Shown here: positions 1-5,370 of the stretch, piece after piece
How the letters are laid out: every line of letters begins with the position of its first letter
Position numbering within the stretch: the first letter of the stretch is position 1
Source: Microgenomates group bacterium
Lineage (GTDB): Bacteria > Patescibacteriota > Microgenomatia > UBA1406 > GWC2-37-13
NCBI GenBank assembly: GCA_028276105.1
Contig: JAPYWZ010000019.1
Location: forward strand, 1-8,942
DNA: 8,942 nt
Reading direction: 5' to 3'
Notes under the pieces: model-generated
The model's input: the letters and a program-made list of their open reading frames with translations, nothing else
Databases searched by the model: none
What the model was told of the DNA's origin: nothing
Program-made: the position numbers and the translations under genes

Positions 1-646
1 GCGTTGATGGGGAAAAAGAAGAAATAATTTCTTCTAGTATTTTTTTTGGCGATTTTGCTTTAACAAAATGACTGGCAATTAAGACTCCTTTGGCGCCACA
101 AATTAAAGCATTTCTCACATCTTCCCCACTTTTTATTCCTGCTCCAACAATTAAAGGATGATTTAATTTTTGCGCTAAGTTTTTAATGATTGAAGATTGG
201 GTTTCTAAAATTGATGTTTCTGAAGCAATTAATCTTTCATCTTCATACGCTAAAAAATCAATTGATAATTTATCAAACTCCAAAACCATTTCTTTTGTAT
301 GACCAACTAGTAAAGTTTTTAAATTATTTTCCTTGGCTTTTTTTAGGACAAAAATAATCGCCTCTTTTTCTAATTTATGTTCGCTGTGATTAATCAAAAC
401 CCCAGAAGCACCAGCTTCTTTTAAAGAAAAAGCCGAAATATACCCAGTCGCCTTTCCCTCATCAATTGGATCAACATGCTGGGCCCAAACCTCAATCCCC
501 AACTCTTTTTTAATCCGGTAAATATCGGTCGCTTGAACGATAGGAATGATTTTTACCTTCGTTTTTATCTTTTTAAGGCAAGACAAAAGTTTGACTGCTT
601 TTTCTCCCGTTGCTTCTTTGTAGGTTTTAAGATTCAAAAAGATCAT
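1..646 (-). CDS. tpiA: Triosephosphate isomerase, archaeal-like short type (3' end outside window)
   Basis: Interconverts dihydroxyacetone phosphate and glyceraldehyde 3-phosphate in cytoplasmic glycolysis/gluconeogenesis. The reverse strand reads open for 215 codons from an ATG at 646 and runs off the left edge, so the C-terminus is missing. Visible family signatures are NLKTYKE at residues 5-11 (substrate-binding N5 and K7), AQHVDP at 55-60, NHSEH at 86-90 (catalytic His87), AYE at 133-135 (general base Glu135) and the phosphate-binding GAGIKSGEDV at 168-177 followed by GVLIAS. The AQHVDP...NHSEH arrangement and compact spacing are those of archaeal TIMs (about 220-230 aa), not of the usual bacterial 250-aa enzyme. 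All catalytic residues are present. It is divergent from the PBP2 gene, with 28 bp between start codons if the latter starts at 675. ATG 646 is chosen because MIFLNLKTYK matches the normal N-terminus and a TAAAAT box lies 6 nt upstream. Confidence 0.95.
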   Translation of the reverse strand, partial: MIFLNLKTYKEATGEKAVKLLSCLKKIKTKVKIIPIVQATDIYRIKKELGIEVWAQHVDPIDEGKATGYISAFSLKEAGASGVLINHSEHKLEKEAIIFVLKKAKENNLKTLLVGHTKEMVLEFDKLSIDFLAYEDERLIASETSILETQSSIIKNLAQKLNHPLIVGAGIKSGEDVRNALICGAKGVLIASHFVKAKSPKKILEEIISSFSPST

Positions 647-652
647 GATTTT

Positions 653-681
653 ATTTTATAATACTTTTTGTCTTATGTCTG
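653..681 (-). promoter_or_regulatory. Predicted tpiA promoter (leaderless)
   Basis: On the minus strand CAGACA (681-676, four of six matches to TTGACA) is followed after 17 nt by TAAAAT (658-653), and then 6 nt separate this box from the tpiA ATG. That spacing places the transcription start at or next to the start codon, so a leaderless mRNA is predicted. The -10 box overlaps the TATAAT box of the divergent PBP2 gene. Confidence 0.55.
657..662 (+). promoter_or_regulatory. -10 box for the PBP2 gene
   Basis: A perfect TATAAT lies 12 nt before the ATG at 675. A normal -10 to start distance predicts a leader of only about 5-6 nt, too short for a ribosome binding site. It lies downstream of the alternative ATG at 645, so a transcript starting here could only use 675. 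A matching -35 box is weak (TTCAAA near 633-638). Confidence 0.5.
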
Positions 682-2318
682 CCTTATTTTTCAAAAAAAT
701 TAAAACCGATCCCTTTTATTTTGAAAAAAAGGAAGAAGAAAAAGAAACTTTGTTTTTTGGCTTTGTTTTTTTAATTTTTGTTAGCCTTCTTGCCTTTTTT
801 CTTCGCCTTTTTCAGTTAACTATTATAAAAGGCAGTTATTATCAAAAACTTGCCGAAAAAAACCGAATAAAAGAAATAACAATTGAACCCCAAAGAGGAA
901 AGATTCTTGATCGAAAAGGTCTTATCTTAGTTAAAAATTTAGCCGCAAATATCAAAGAAAAAGAAAACCGTCTTGTCTCCAAACGCCTTTATCATGAAGG
1001 AGAAACATTGGCCCATTTAGTTGGTTATCGAAGCTTGGCGGATAGTAATGATTTAAAAACCGATACCTGTTTAAACAAAATAAAAATTGGCGACAAGGTT
1101 GGGAAAAAGGGAGTTGAAGCTCTATTTGACTGCCAACTTCGCGGGAAAAAAGGAAAAAAATTAATTGAGGTTGATGCTTCAGGAAAATTTTTAAAAACGG
1201 TCGCCATCATCCCCCCAGAAAACGGTAAGGATTTAAAACTGGCTTTAGATTTTTATCTTCAAAAAAAAGCTTATGAGTTGATCAAAGAAAAAAAGGGGGC
1301 GGTAGTTAGTCTTTTGCCAAAAACGGGCGAGGTGATTGTCTTTGTTTCTTCTCCTTCTTTTGATCCCCAAGTCTTTGAAAATGAAGAAAAAAAGGTGATT
1401 GAAAGATTTTTTGCCGACGAAAAAAAACCACTTTTTAACCGCGCCTCAGAGGGCGAATATCCACCTGGGTCCGTTTTTAAACTGGTTGTTGCCGCCGCTG
1501 CCTTAGAAGAAAAAATCATTAATGAAAAAACCCAAATTGAGGATAAAGGGATTTTACAACTTGGACCGTTAACTTTTGGTAATTGGTACTATCTTCAATA
1601 TGGTAAAACCGAAGGGATGGTTGATGTAGTAAAAGCAATTGCCCGCTCCAATGATATCTTTTTTTATCAAGTGGGAGGAAAACTTGGTGAAACAAAAATA
1701 AAAAAATGGGCAGAGGTCTTTGGCTTGGGGAAAAAAACCGGGATTGGGATTGAGGAAAAAGAAGGACTTGTTCCGTCTTCTTTTTGGAAGGAAGATAAAT
1801 TAAAAGAAAAATGGTATCTGGGTGATACTTATAATCTTTCTATTGGCCAAGGTTATCTTTTAACCACCCCGCTTCAAATTGCCGTTTTAACTTCGGTCTT
1901 TGCCAACAACGGTTATCTTTGTCAACCACAGTTGTTAAAATTATCTAAGGCAGAGACACATAAGGGAAAATCTTTCCTAAATTGCCAAAAACTGCCTCTT
2001 TCGCAAAAAACTCTTGATTTAGTAAAAGAAGGAATGAAAAAAGCCTGCTCCCCCGGTGGTACTGGCTGGCCGCTTTTTAATTTTAAAATTAATCTACCCA
2101 ATAAAAAAACCCAAGAAATTCAAACCGCTTGTAAAACCGGAACAGCCGAATCCCAGTCGAAAAAAAGCTTACCCCACGCCTGGATTACTGTTTTTGCTCC
2201 TTTTGAAAACCCAGAAATTGTCCTAACCGTTTTTTTAGAAAATGCCGGCCAAGGATCAGATGTGGCTGGCCCAATTGCCAAGGAGATTTTAAAAAGTTAT
2301 TTTGAGAGGAGAGAGTGA
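675..2318 (+). CDS. mrdA: Penicillin-binding protein 2 (class B transpeptidase, cell elongation)
   Basis: Membrane-anchored D,D-transpeptidase that cross-links peptidoglycan, normally working with RodA. Numbered from the ATG at 675 (547 aa): a basic N-terminus, one transmembrane segment at about 26-48, the RGKILDR motif at 74-80 that opens the PBP-dimer (pedestal) domain, then the transpeptidase domain. The catalytic motifs are intact: SVFK (Ser266, Lys269) after YPPG, SND at 325-327 (the SxD form typical of PBP2) and KTGT at 487-490. IGQGYLLTTPLQ before the KTG box is also typical of PBP2/FtsI. The pedestal is short: only about 30 residues separate RGKILDR from the HLVGY strand, against many more in E. 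coli PBP2 (633 aa). An ATG at 645 would add ten residues but overlaps the tpiA start and precedes the TATAAT box, so 675 is preferred. PBP2 is favoured over FtsI because of the SxD motif, with moderate certainty. Confidence 0.9.
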   Translation: MSALFFKKIKTDPFYFEKKEEEKETLFFGFVFLIFVSLLAFFLRLFQLTIIKGSYYQKLAEKNRIKEITIEPQRGKILDRKGLILVKNLAANIKEKENRLVSKRLYHEGETLAHLVGYRSLADSNDLKTDTCLNKIKIGDKVGKKGVEALFDCQLRGKKGKKLIEVDASGKFLKTVAIIPPENGKDLKLALDFYLQKKAYELIKEKKGAVVSLLPKTGEVIVFVSSPSFDPQVFENEEKKVIERFFADEKKPLFNRASEGEYPPGSVFKLVVAAAALEEKIINEKTQIEDKGILQLGPLTFGNWYYLQYGKTEGMVDVVKAIARSNDIFFYQVGGKLGETKIKKWAEVFGLGKKTGIGIEEKEGLVPSSFWKEDKLKEKWYLGDTYNLSIGQGYLLTTPLQIAVLTSVFANNGYLCQPQLLKLSKAETHKGKSFLNCQKLPLSQKTLDLVKEGMKKACSPGGTGWPLFNFKINLPNKKTQEIQTACKTGTAESQSKKSLPHAWITVFAPFENPEIVLTVFLENAGQGSDVAGPIAKEILKSYFERRE

Positions 2319-2368
2319 GTAAAATCTCTTGAAAAAAATATAAACATTTGATACATTATTACTGGATT

Positions 2369-2389
2369 ACTGTTTTACAGTAAAACTGT
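2369..2389. promoter_or_regulatory. Palindromic operator candidate upstream of the AbrB/PIN operon
   Basis: A 21-bp imperfect palindrome: GTTTTAC (2372-2378), a central A (2379), GTAAAAC (2380-2386), with outer AC/GT pairs at 2369-2370 and 2388-2389 and a single T/T mismatch at each side. Just upstream ATTACTG occurs twice in direct orientation (2358-2364 and 2366-2372), so TTACTG is present three times including its inverted copy at 2378-2383. The site covers the likely -35 box of the antitoxin gene, the usual position for autoregulation by a DNA-binding antitoxin. The binding role is inferred. Confidence 0.5.
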
Positions 2390-2401
2390 TAAATTTAAAA
2401 T
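2374..2401 (+). promoter_or_regulatory. Promoter of the AbrB/PIN toxin-antitoxin operon
   Basis: TTTACA (2374-2379, five of six matches to TTGACA), a 16-nt spacer and TAAAAT (2396-2401). The -10 box ends 6 nt before the ATG at 2408, so the transcript should be leaderless. The -35 box lies inside the palindrome at 2369-2389. Confidence 0.6.
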
Positions 2402-2407
2402 AGAAAA

Positions 2408-2716
2408 ATGACCCAACTTACTACCATTGTTCAATTTCAAAGTCGGGGTGTTCTTAATATTCCCAAACCAATAAGAGAAATTTTTAAAATCGATAAGGGA
2501 ACTTTAGCCAAAATTTCTGTTGAGGATGATGCAATTATTATTAAACCGGTAGAAGCGGTGTCTCCTTTTCAATTTAAACCACGAATCTTTTCAAAAAAAG
2601 AAATCGCCCGCTGGCTTAAAGAAGACACCCTTGATAAAAAAACCCTTACCAAACTTGAAGAAAAGTTAAAAAAATCCAAAGCTCTAAATCAGCCAATTAT
2701 AAAAAAAATGGGCTAA
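2408..2716 (+). CDS. AbrB/SpoVT-type swapped-hairpin antitoxin
   Basis: A 102-aa protein. Residues 10-48 match the AbrB/MazE-like DNA-binding fold: QSRGVLNIPKPIREIF (11-26) followed by a KIDKGTLAKISVEDD...IIIKP strand pattern, as in VapB-type antitoxins. The remaining half is lysine-rich and predicted helical (FSKKEIARWLKED at 61-73, then a KKTLTKLEEKLKK helix), the usual place for the segment that wraps and blocks the toxin. The gene for a PIN-domain protein begins 9 bp after its stop, so the pair is very probably a type II toxin-antitoxin operon. The antitoxin would neutralise the nuclease and repress its own promoter, where a palindrome is visible at 2369-2389. There is no Shine-Dalgarno sequence; the start is set by the leaderless promoter and the normal family N-terminus. 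Confidence 0.88.
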   Translation: MTQLTTIVQFQSRGVLNIPKPIREIFKIDKGTLAKISVEDDAIIIKPVEAVSPFQFKPRIFSKKEIARWLKEDTLDKKTLTKLEEKLKKSKALNQPIIKKMG

Positions 2717-2725
2717 AGATTAATT

Positions 2726-3166
2726 ATGAGTAAAATATTCTTTGATGCCGATGTTCTTTTTTCTCTTGTTTATAGTCAAAATCCGTTAAGTGGGGCAAAA
2801 AGAGTTCTTATTCATGGATATTTAGAAAAATATTCTTTTATCACCAGCTTTCCAGTAATAGAAGAGGTAAGAAAAAACCTTTCTGTCTATAACAATCCCA
2901 CCTATCTTAAAAAATTAAAAGACTTGCTTGAAGATTTTAACTTTTTAATAATTAAAATCTTAAATGAAAAACTCATTGGTTTATATAAAAATGTCGTTCA
3001 CCAAAAAGATCTTCATGTTTTAATTGCCGCAATCCAAGCAGAGGCTGACTACTTACTCACCTATAACAAAAAACATTTTCTTACTCCTAAGTTTATTAAG
3101 CTCAATCTTAAACTTCAAGTAATGAATCCCAAAGAATTTATTACAAAAGTGATTTTATCAAAATAA
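2726..3166 (+). CDS. PIN-domain ribonuclease, toxin of the AbrB/PIN pair
   Basis: A 146-aa single PIN domain, the expected length for a VapC-like toxin: a Mg2+-dependent RNase, usually cutting tRNA or other structured RNA. All expected acidic residues can be placed: Asp7 (with Asp9) in FFDADVL at the end of the first strand, Glu46/Glu47 in VIEEVRKN, Asp95 in HQKDLHVL and Asp108 in AEADYLLTYNKKHF. The last motif resembles the ADxLxTxDxxHF signature of the COG1569/PIN_3-like group, with Asn at the final acidic position. An intact set of acids suggests an active enzyme. It is the second gene of the operon, 9 bp after the antitoxin, with no clear ribosome binding site, so translation probably depends on coupling. 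The RNA target cannot be read from the sequence. Confidence 0.85.
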   Translation: MSKIFFDADVLFSLVYSQNPLSGAKRVLIHGYLEKYSFITSFPVIEEVRKNLSVYNNPTYLKKLKDLLEDFNFLIIKILNEKLIGLYKNVVHQKDLHVLIAAIQAEADYLLTYNKKHFLTPKFIKLNLKLQVMNPKEFITKVILSK

Positions 3167-3256
3167 AAAGTAAATTTTAAAAATTATATTATGACACAAC
3201 TAAATAAAACTTTACCAAAGGAAAAAATGGTGGTGACGGGCAAAAAAAATGAAAAA

Positions 3257-3838
3257 TCAAAAAGGCAAAGTCAAAGAAACACTTTTTTTTCCATTATCAC
3301 CTTCCAAATATCTTTCCCAATCAACCGTAATCTCAGCTTTGCCGTTGGGTGTTAAGTAATAGATCTTTTTATTTTTTACCCCATAATCAAAAATTTCTTT
3401 GGTTAAAATCACATCATCAAGACAATAACTTCTTAATTTATCAAATTCTTTATTTTTATAATACTCAATTGCCAAAAGTCCATGACCGGTTTTTCTTTTG
3501 TTTAAAGTGGCAATCAAAAGATCATTAAGCCCCAATCGCCGCCCCACCTTTTCTCGAACATCCTCTAAGATATCAAAAACGGCAAAATTCTCAACATTAC
3601 CTGGATAATAGGCCTGAAAAACTTGAAGATCAAAACTTTTTATATTGTAGCCGATGACATAAGAAGCATTTTCAAAATAGGAAAAAGCCTTGTTTATTTC
3701 TTCTTCCAAAAAAGTGATTCCTTGGTTAGTAGCATAATCGTAAATGGCTAAAACTGAAATCTTTAATTTTTTGGGGTCAGTAAACTGACGAAACGTATAC
3801 TTGGTCTCTAAATCAATAATGATTGGTTTTTGTTTCAT
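3257..3838 (-). CDS. DEDDy-type 3'-5' exonuclease-like (RNase H fold) protein
   Basis: A 193-aa protein with the three exonuclease motifs of the DnaQ-like superfamily: ExoI IIIDLET (Asp9, Glu11), ExoII VIGYNIKSFD (Asp70, with Asn65) and ExoIII YCLDD (Tyr138, Asp142, the Y-x3-D spacing of DEDDy enzymes). GLNDLLIATLNKRKTGHG and AIEYYKNKEFDKLRSYC resemble the RNase H-like domain found attached to DEAD/DEAH-box helicases or as a stand-alone ribonuclease H-like protein. Here it is a single domain. It should remove nucleotides from 3' ends of DNA or RNA using two metal ions; which substrate is not decidable from sequence. It follows the 138-aa gene with a 3-bp gap and no ribosome binding site, so the two are probably one operon with coupled translation. 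Its 3' end converges on the PIN toxin gene. Confidence 0.8.
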   Translation of the reverse strand: MKQKPIIIDLETKYTFRQFTDPKKLKISVLAIYDYATNQGITFLEEEINKAFSYFENASYVIGYNIKSFDLQVFQAYYPGNVENFAVFDILEDVREKVGRRLGLNDLLIATLNKRKTGHGLLAIEYYKNKEFDKLRSYCLDDVILTKEIFDYGVKNKKIYYLTPNGKAEITVDWERYLEGDNGKKSVSLTLPF

Positions 3839-3841
3839 AAA

Positions 3842-4258
3842 TTAATTGAGTTTTTTTTGATGGTTGGTTGATCGAAGAACTTCAATTTCAAAAATCCCCA
3901 GCCTCACATCATTTAAATTCTCACTTTTTAAGATTGGTTTTGGTAAAGAAACAAGCAGTTTATTTTTAAGATGATCAAAATACTCAAGAAGAATGGAAAG
4001 TTCGTTGTCAGAAAGTTTTTCATAATAAGCTTGGAAAAAATCATCAAACTTACCCAAACTCCAAAGAACTTCAACGATTTTTTTGTTAGAAAGATCCAAA
4101 ATAGAAATATCACCCAAAACAGGCTTTATCTTAAGCCCCATCATCATAATCTCCTCAACCATCTTTTCAACCGGTGGCTTTTTTTTAATAAGCTTTTGAA
4201 AATCTTTTAAAAGCAAAAAGACATCGACTTTTTTTTCTTCTTTTTTTGTGGTTCTCAT
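3842..4258 (-). CDS. Unrecognised 138-aa protein, first gene of an operon with the exonuclease
   Basis: I do not recognise this family. The protein starts MRTTKKEEKKVD, has no signal peptide or membrane segment, and is mainly predicted helical. It alternates amphipathic helices (VFLLLKDFQKLIKKK; FDDFFQAYYEKLSDNELSILLEYF) with a short SILDLSNKKIVEVLW segment. There are no cysteines and no obvious catalytic motif, which fits a small structural or adaptor protein. The reverse-strand frame is uninterrupted and only 3 bp separate its stop from the start of the DEDDy exonuclease, so a functional link with that nuclease is plausible. ATG 4258 is the first start after the AT-rich promoter region. Two other frames over part of this gene are also open, but their translations are low-complexity Phe/Ile/Lys strings and look like composition artefacts. 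Confidence 0.65.
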   Translation of the reverse strand: MRTTKKEEKKVDVFLLLKDFQKLIKKKPPVEKMVEEIMMMGLKIKPVLGDISILDLSNKKIVEVLWSLGKFDDFFQAYYEKLSDNELSILLEYFDHLKNKLLVSLPKPILKSENLNDVRLGIFEIEVLRSTNHQKKLN

Positions 4259-4268
4259 AATGATAAAT

Positions 4269-4276
4269 ATTTTATA
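4269..4276 (-). promoter_or_regulatory. Possible -10 box for the 138-aa/exonuclease operon
   Basis: On the minus strand TATAAAAT (4276-4269) lies 10-12 nt before the ATG at 4258. Spacing is slightly longer than at the leaderless genes in this window and no good -35 box is visible, so this is a weak call. Confidence 0.35.
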
Positions 4277-4331
4277 CTCTATTTTCTTTAAAATTTCAAG
4301 AAAATTAATTTTAAAAAATTGAGAAATGGCT

Positions 4332-4337
4332 TATAAT
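4332..4337 (+). promoter_or_regulatory. -10 box of the ftsB-like gene (decides the start)
   Basis: A perfect TATAAT ends 6 nt before the ATG at 4344, predicting transcription start at the A of ATG. An in-frame ATG at 4326 lies upstream of this box, would not be on the transcript, and is therefore rejected as the start. A TTTAAA (4310-4315, spacer 16) could serve as a poor -35 box. Confidence 0.6.
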
Positions 4338-4343
4338 TTTTTT

Positions 4344-4688
4344 ATGAGTTTTTTTAAAAAACTTTTTTTTGCCATTGTTTTTTTCATTCTTCTTTCTTCC
4401 TCAATAAGAAACATTTTAAATTATCAAAATGCGTTAAAATTTTATAAGCATTATAAAAATAGTTTTGAAAAAGAAAAAGAAAAAAACCAAAGGTTAAAAA
4501 CAGAAATCCTTAAAAAAACCAGTCTTTCAGAAATCGAAAAAACAATCCGCAACCACCTTAATCTTCTTCAACCTGATGAAGTTGCCCTCATCATCGCTCA
4601 ACCCACTCCTTCCCCTTCTCCCTCCCCCACCCCTTCTTTATCCAACTTCCAAAAATGGCTCAATCTTTATCAAGGAAAAACAAATTAG
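4344..4688 (+). CDS. FtsB/DivIC-like septum formation initiator protein with Pro/Ser-rich tail
   Basis: A 114-aa bitopic membrane protein, probably the FtsB/DivIC component that joins FtsL and FtsQ/DivIB in the divisome. Order of parts: a short basic N-terminus (MSFFKK), one transmembrane helix at about 7-20, a charged coiled coil at about 28-58 (KFYKHYKNSFEKEKEKNQR...), then IEKTIRNHLNLLQPDEVALII at 64-84. That last segment resembles the conserved E-x-x-A-R-x-x-L...PGE-x-x-x-x stretch after the coiled coil in FtsB/DivIC, with Thr-Ile-Arg in place of A-R. Unlike E. coli FtsB it ends in a Pro/Ser/Thr repeat (PTPSPSPSPTPS, 87-98) and a hydrophobic NFQKWLNLY motif, probably outside the membrane. 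The start at 4344 is preferred over 4326 because of the TATAAT box. It converges on the AbiEii-like gene with 4 bp between stops. Confidence 0.75.
   Translation: MSFFKKLFFAIVFFILLSSSIRNILNYQNALKFYKHYKNSFEKEKEKNQRLKTEILKKTSLSEIEKTIRNHLNLLQPDEVALIIAQPTPSPSPSPTPSLSNFQKWLNLYQGKTN
4612..4633 (-). other. Potential G-quadruplex on the minus strand within the ftsB-like gene
   Basis: The plus strand has four C-runs (4612-4615, 4620-4622, 4624-4628, 4630-4633), so the minus strand reads G4-T-G5-A-G3-AGAA-G4 and fits the G3+N1-7 quadruplex pattern. It encodes the Pro/Ser repeat and is strikingly GC-rich for this window. Folding is inferred from the pattern only. Confidence 0.45.
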
Positions 4689-4692
4689 AAAA

Positions 4693-5370
4693 TCATTTAA
4701 AAATCTCCCTCTCAAAACTTTTGGCTAAAGTAAAATAAAAATCTTCCATTTTTTTTTGAGAAAAAGGAACAAGCATTTTTGGGAAGTCTTTTTTTTCTTT
4801 TAAAAATTCTTTTACTCGTAAAAATTGCGATGATAAAGTTACCCGATCAATATCCCAATCAAACTTCGCCTTGGCATCAATAATCAATTTTTTTAGCGGA
4901 TAGTTTTCTTTATTAAGAATAAAAAAAAGATCAATATAATCTCTCATTCTCGGTCGCATAAAAAGAGTGTGAACTTTATTAACCGCAATATCATAAACAC
5001 TATCAATTGATAAATTTTTAAACTTTTTTCCTTTTTCAATTCGAGGGAAAGGATAATAATTAAAATCAACCTTTAATTTTTCTCCATCTTTAAAAATTAA
5101 GTGATAACTAACTAAACCTAAAAACTGGGAGATATTATATTTTTCGATTTTAAGTTTTGGGGCAATTTTTTTAATAAATTTTTCTGTTTCCAAAAGATTA
5201 ACTTCTGCTATTTCCGTAAAAAAATCAAGGTCTTCCGATAGACGATGTTGATAATAAAAAGCAGTCAAAGCCGTACCCCCGGTTAAATAATATCTTTTGG
5301 CAATAAATGTTTCAGCTTGTGCCAGTTCCAAAAAGTTAAGTTGGTAGGAAGAGAGTACCATTTGCCCCAT
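4693..5370 (-). CDS. AbiEii/AbiGii-family nucleotidyltransferase toxin
   Basis: A 225-aa member of the nucleotidyltransferase toxin family (AbiEii, MenT-like), which inactivates growth by transferring nucleotides, in studied members to tRNA. Visible motifs: YYLTGGTAL at 27-35 followed by HRLSEDLDFFT (42-52), giving the GG-T and DxD (Asp47, Asp49) metal/nucleotide-binding core; a third acid in LKVDFNYYP (Asp102); and NKVHTLFMRPRMRDYIDLFFIL at 131-152, with Lys132, Arg143, Asp144 and Asp147 matching the AbiEii K...R...D..D motif. The active site therefore looks complete. The length is a little below classical AbiEii proteins (about 300 aa), so it belongs to the shorter group. ATG at 5361 is a possible alternative start (MVLSSYQLNFL). 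It overlaps the 3' end of the upstream 93-aa gene by 79-88 bp, and no ribosome binding site is seen, so translation is probably coupled. Confidence 0.85.
   Translation of the reverse strand: MGQMVLSSYQLNFLELAQAETFIAKRYYLTGGTALTAFYYQHRLSEDLDFFTEIAEVNLLETEKFIKKIAPKLKIEKYNISQFLGLVSYHLIFKDGEKLKVDFNYYPFPRIEKGKKFKNLSIDSVYDIAVNKVHTLFMRPRMRDYIDLFFILNKENYPLKKLIIDAKAKFDWDIDRVTLSSQFLRVKEFLKEKKDFPKMLVPFSQKKMEDFYFTLAKSFEREIFK

Noticed and set aside
645..674. ATG at 645 as the PBP2 start
   Set aside because: It overlaps the tpiA start codon and lies before the TATAAT box at 657-662; MSALFF at 675 leaves a normal basic N-terminus and transmembrane helix.
1025..1519. Minus-strand open frames inside the PBP2 gene
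   Set aside because: They lie opposite well-conserved PBP2 coding sequence and give Ser/Phe-rich translations without domains, so they are shadows.
2310..2335. Hairpin AGAGA/TCTCT after the PBP2 gene as a terminator
   Set aside because: The stem is only 5 bp, the loop is 10 nt and an A-run, not a T-run, follows on the plus strand.
3160..3190. AT-only inverted repeat after the PIN toxin gene as a terminator
   Set aside because: There is no GC in the stem and no stable hairpin, so it is expected by chance in such AT-rich DNA.
3928..4210. Two further open frames over the 138-aa gene
   Set aside because: Translations are Phe/Ile/Lys/Asn-rich low-complexity strings without start context; the 138-aa frame has better composition and operon context.
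4326..4343. ATG at 4326 as the ftsB-like start
   Set aside because: The -10 box at 4332-4337 lies inside this extension, so a transcript from it could not include 4326.
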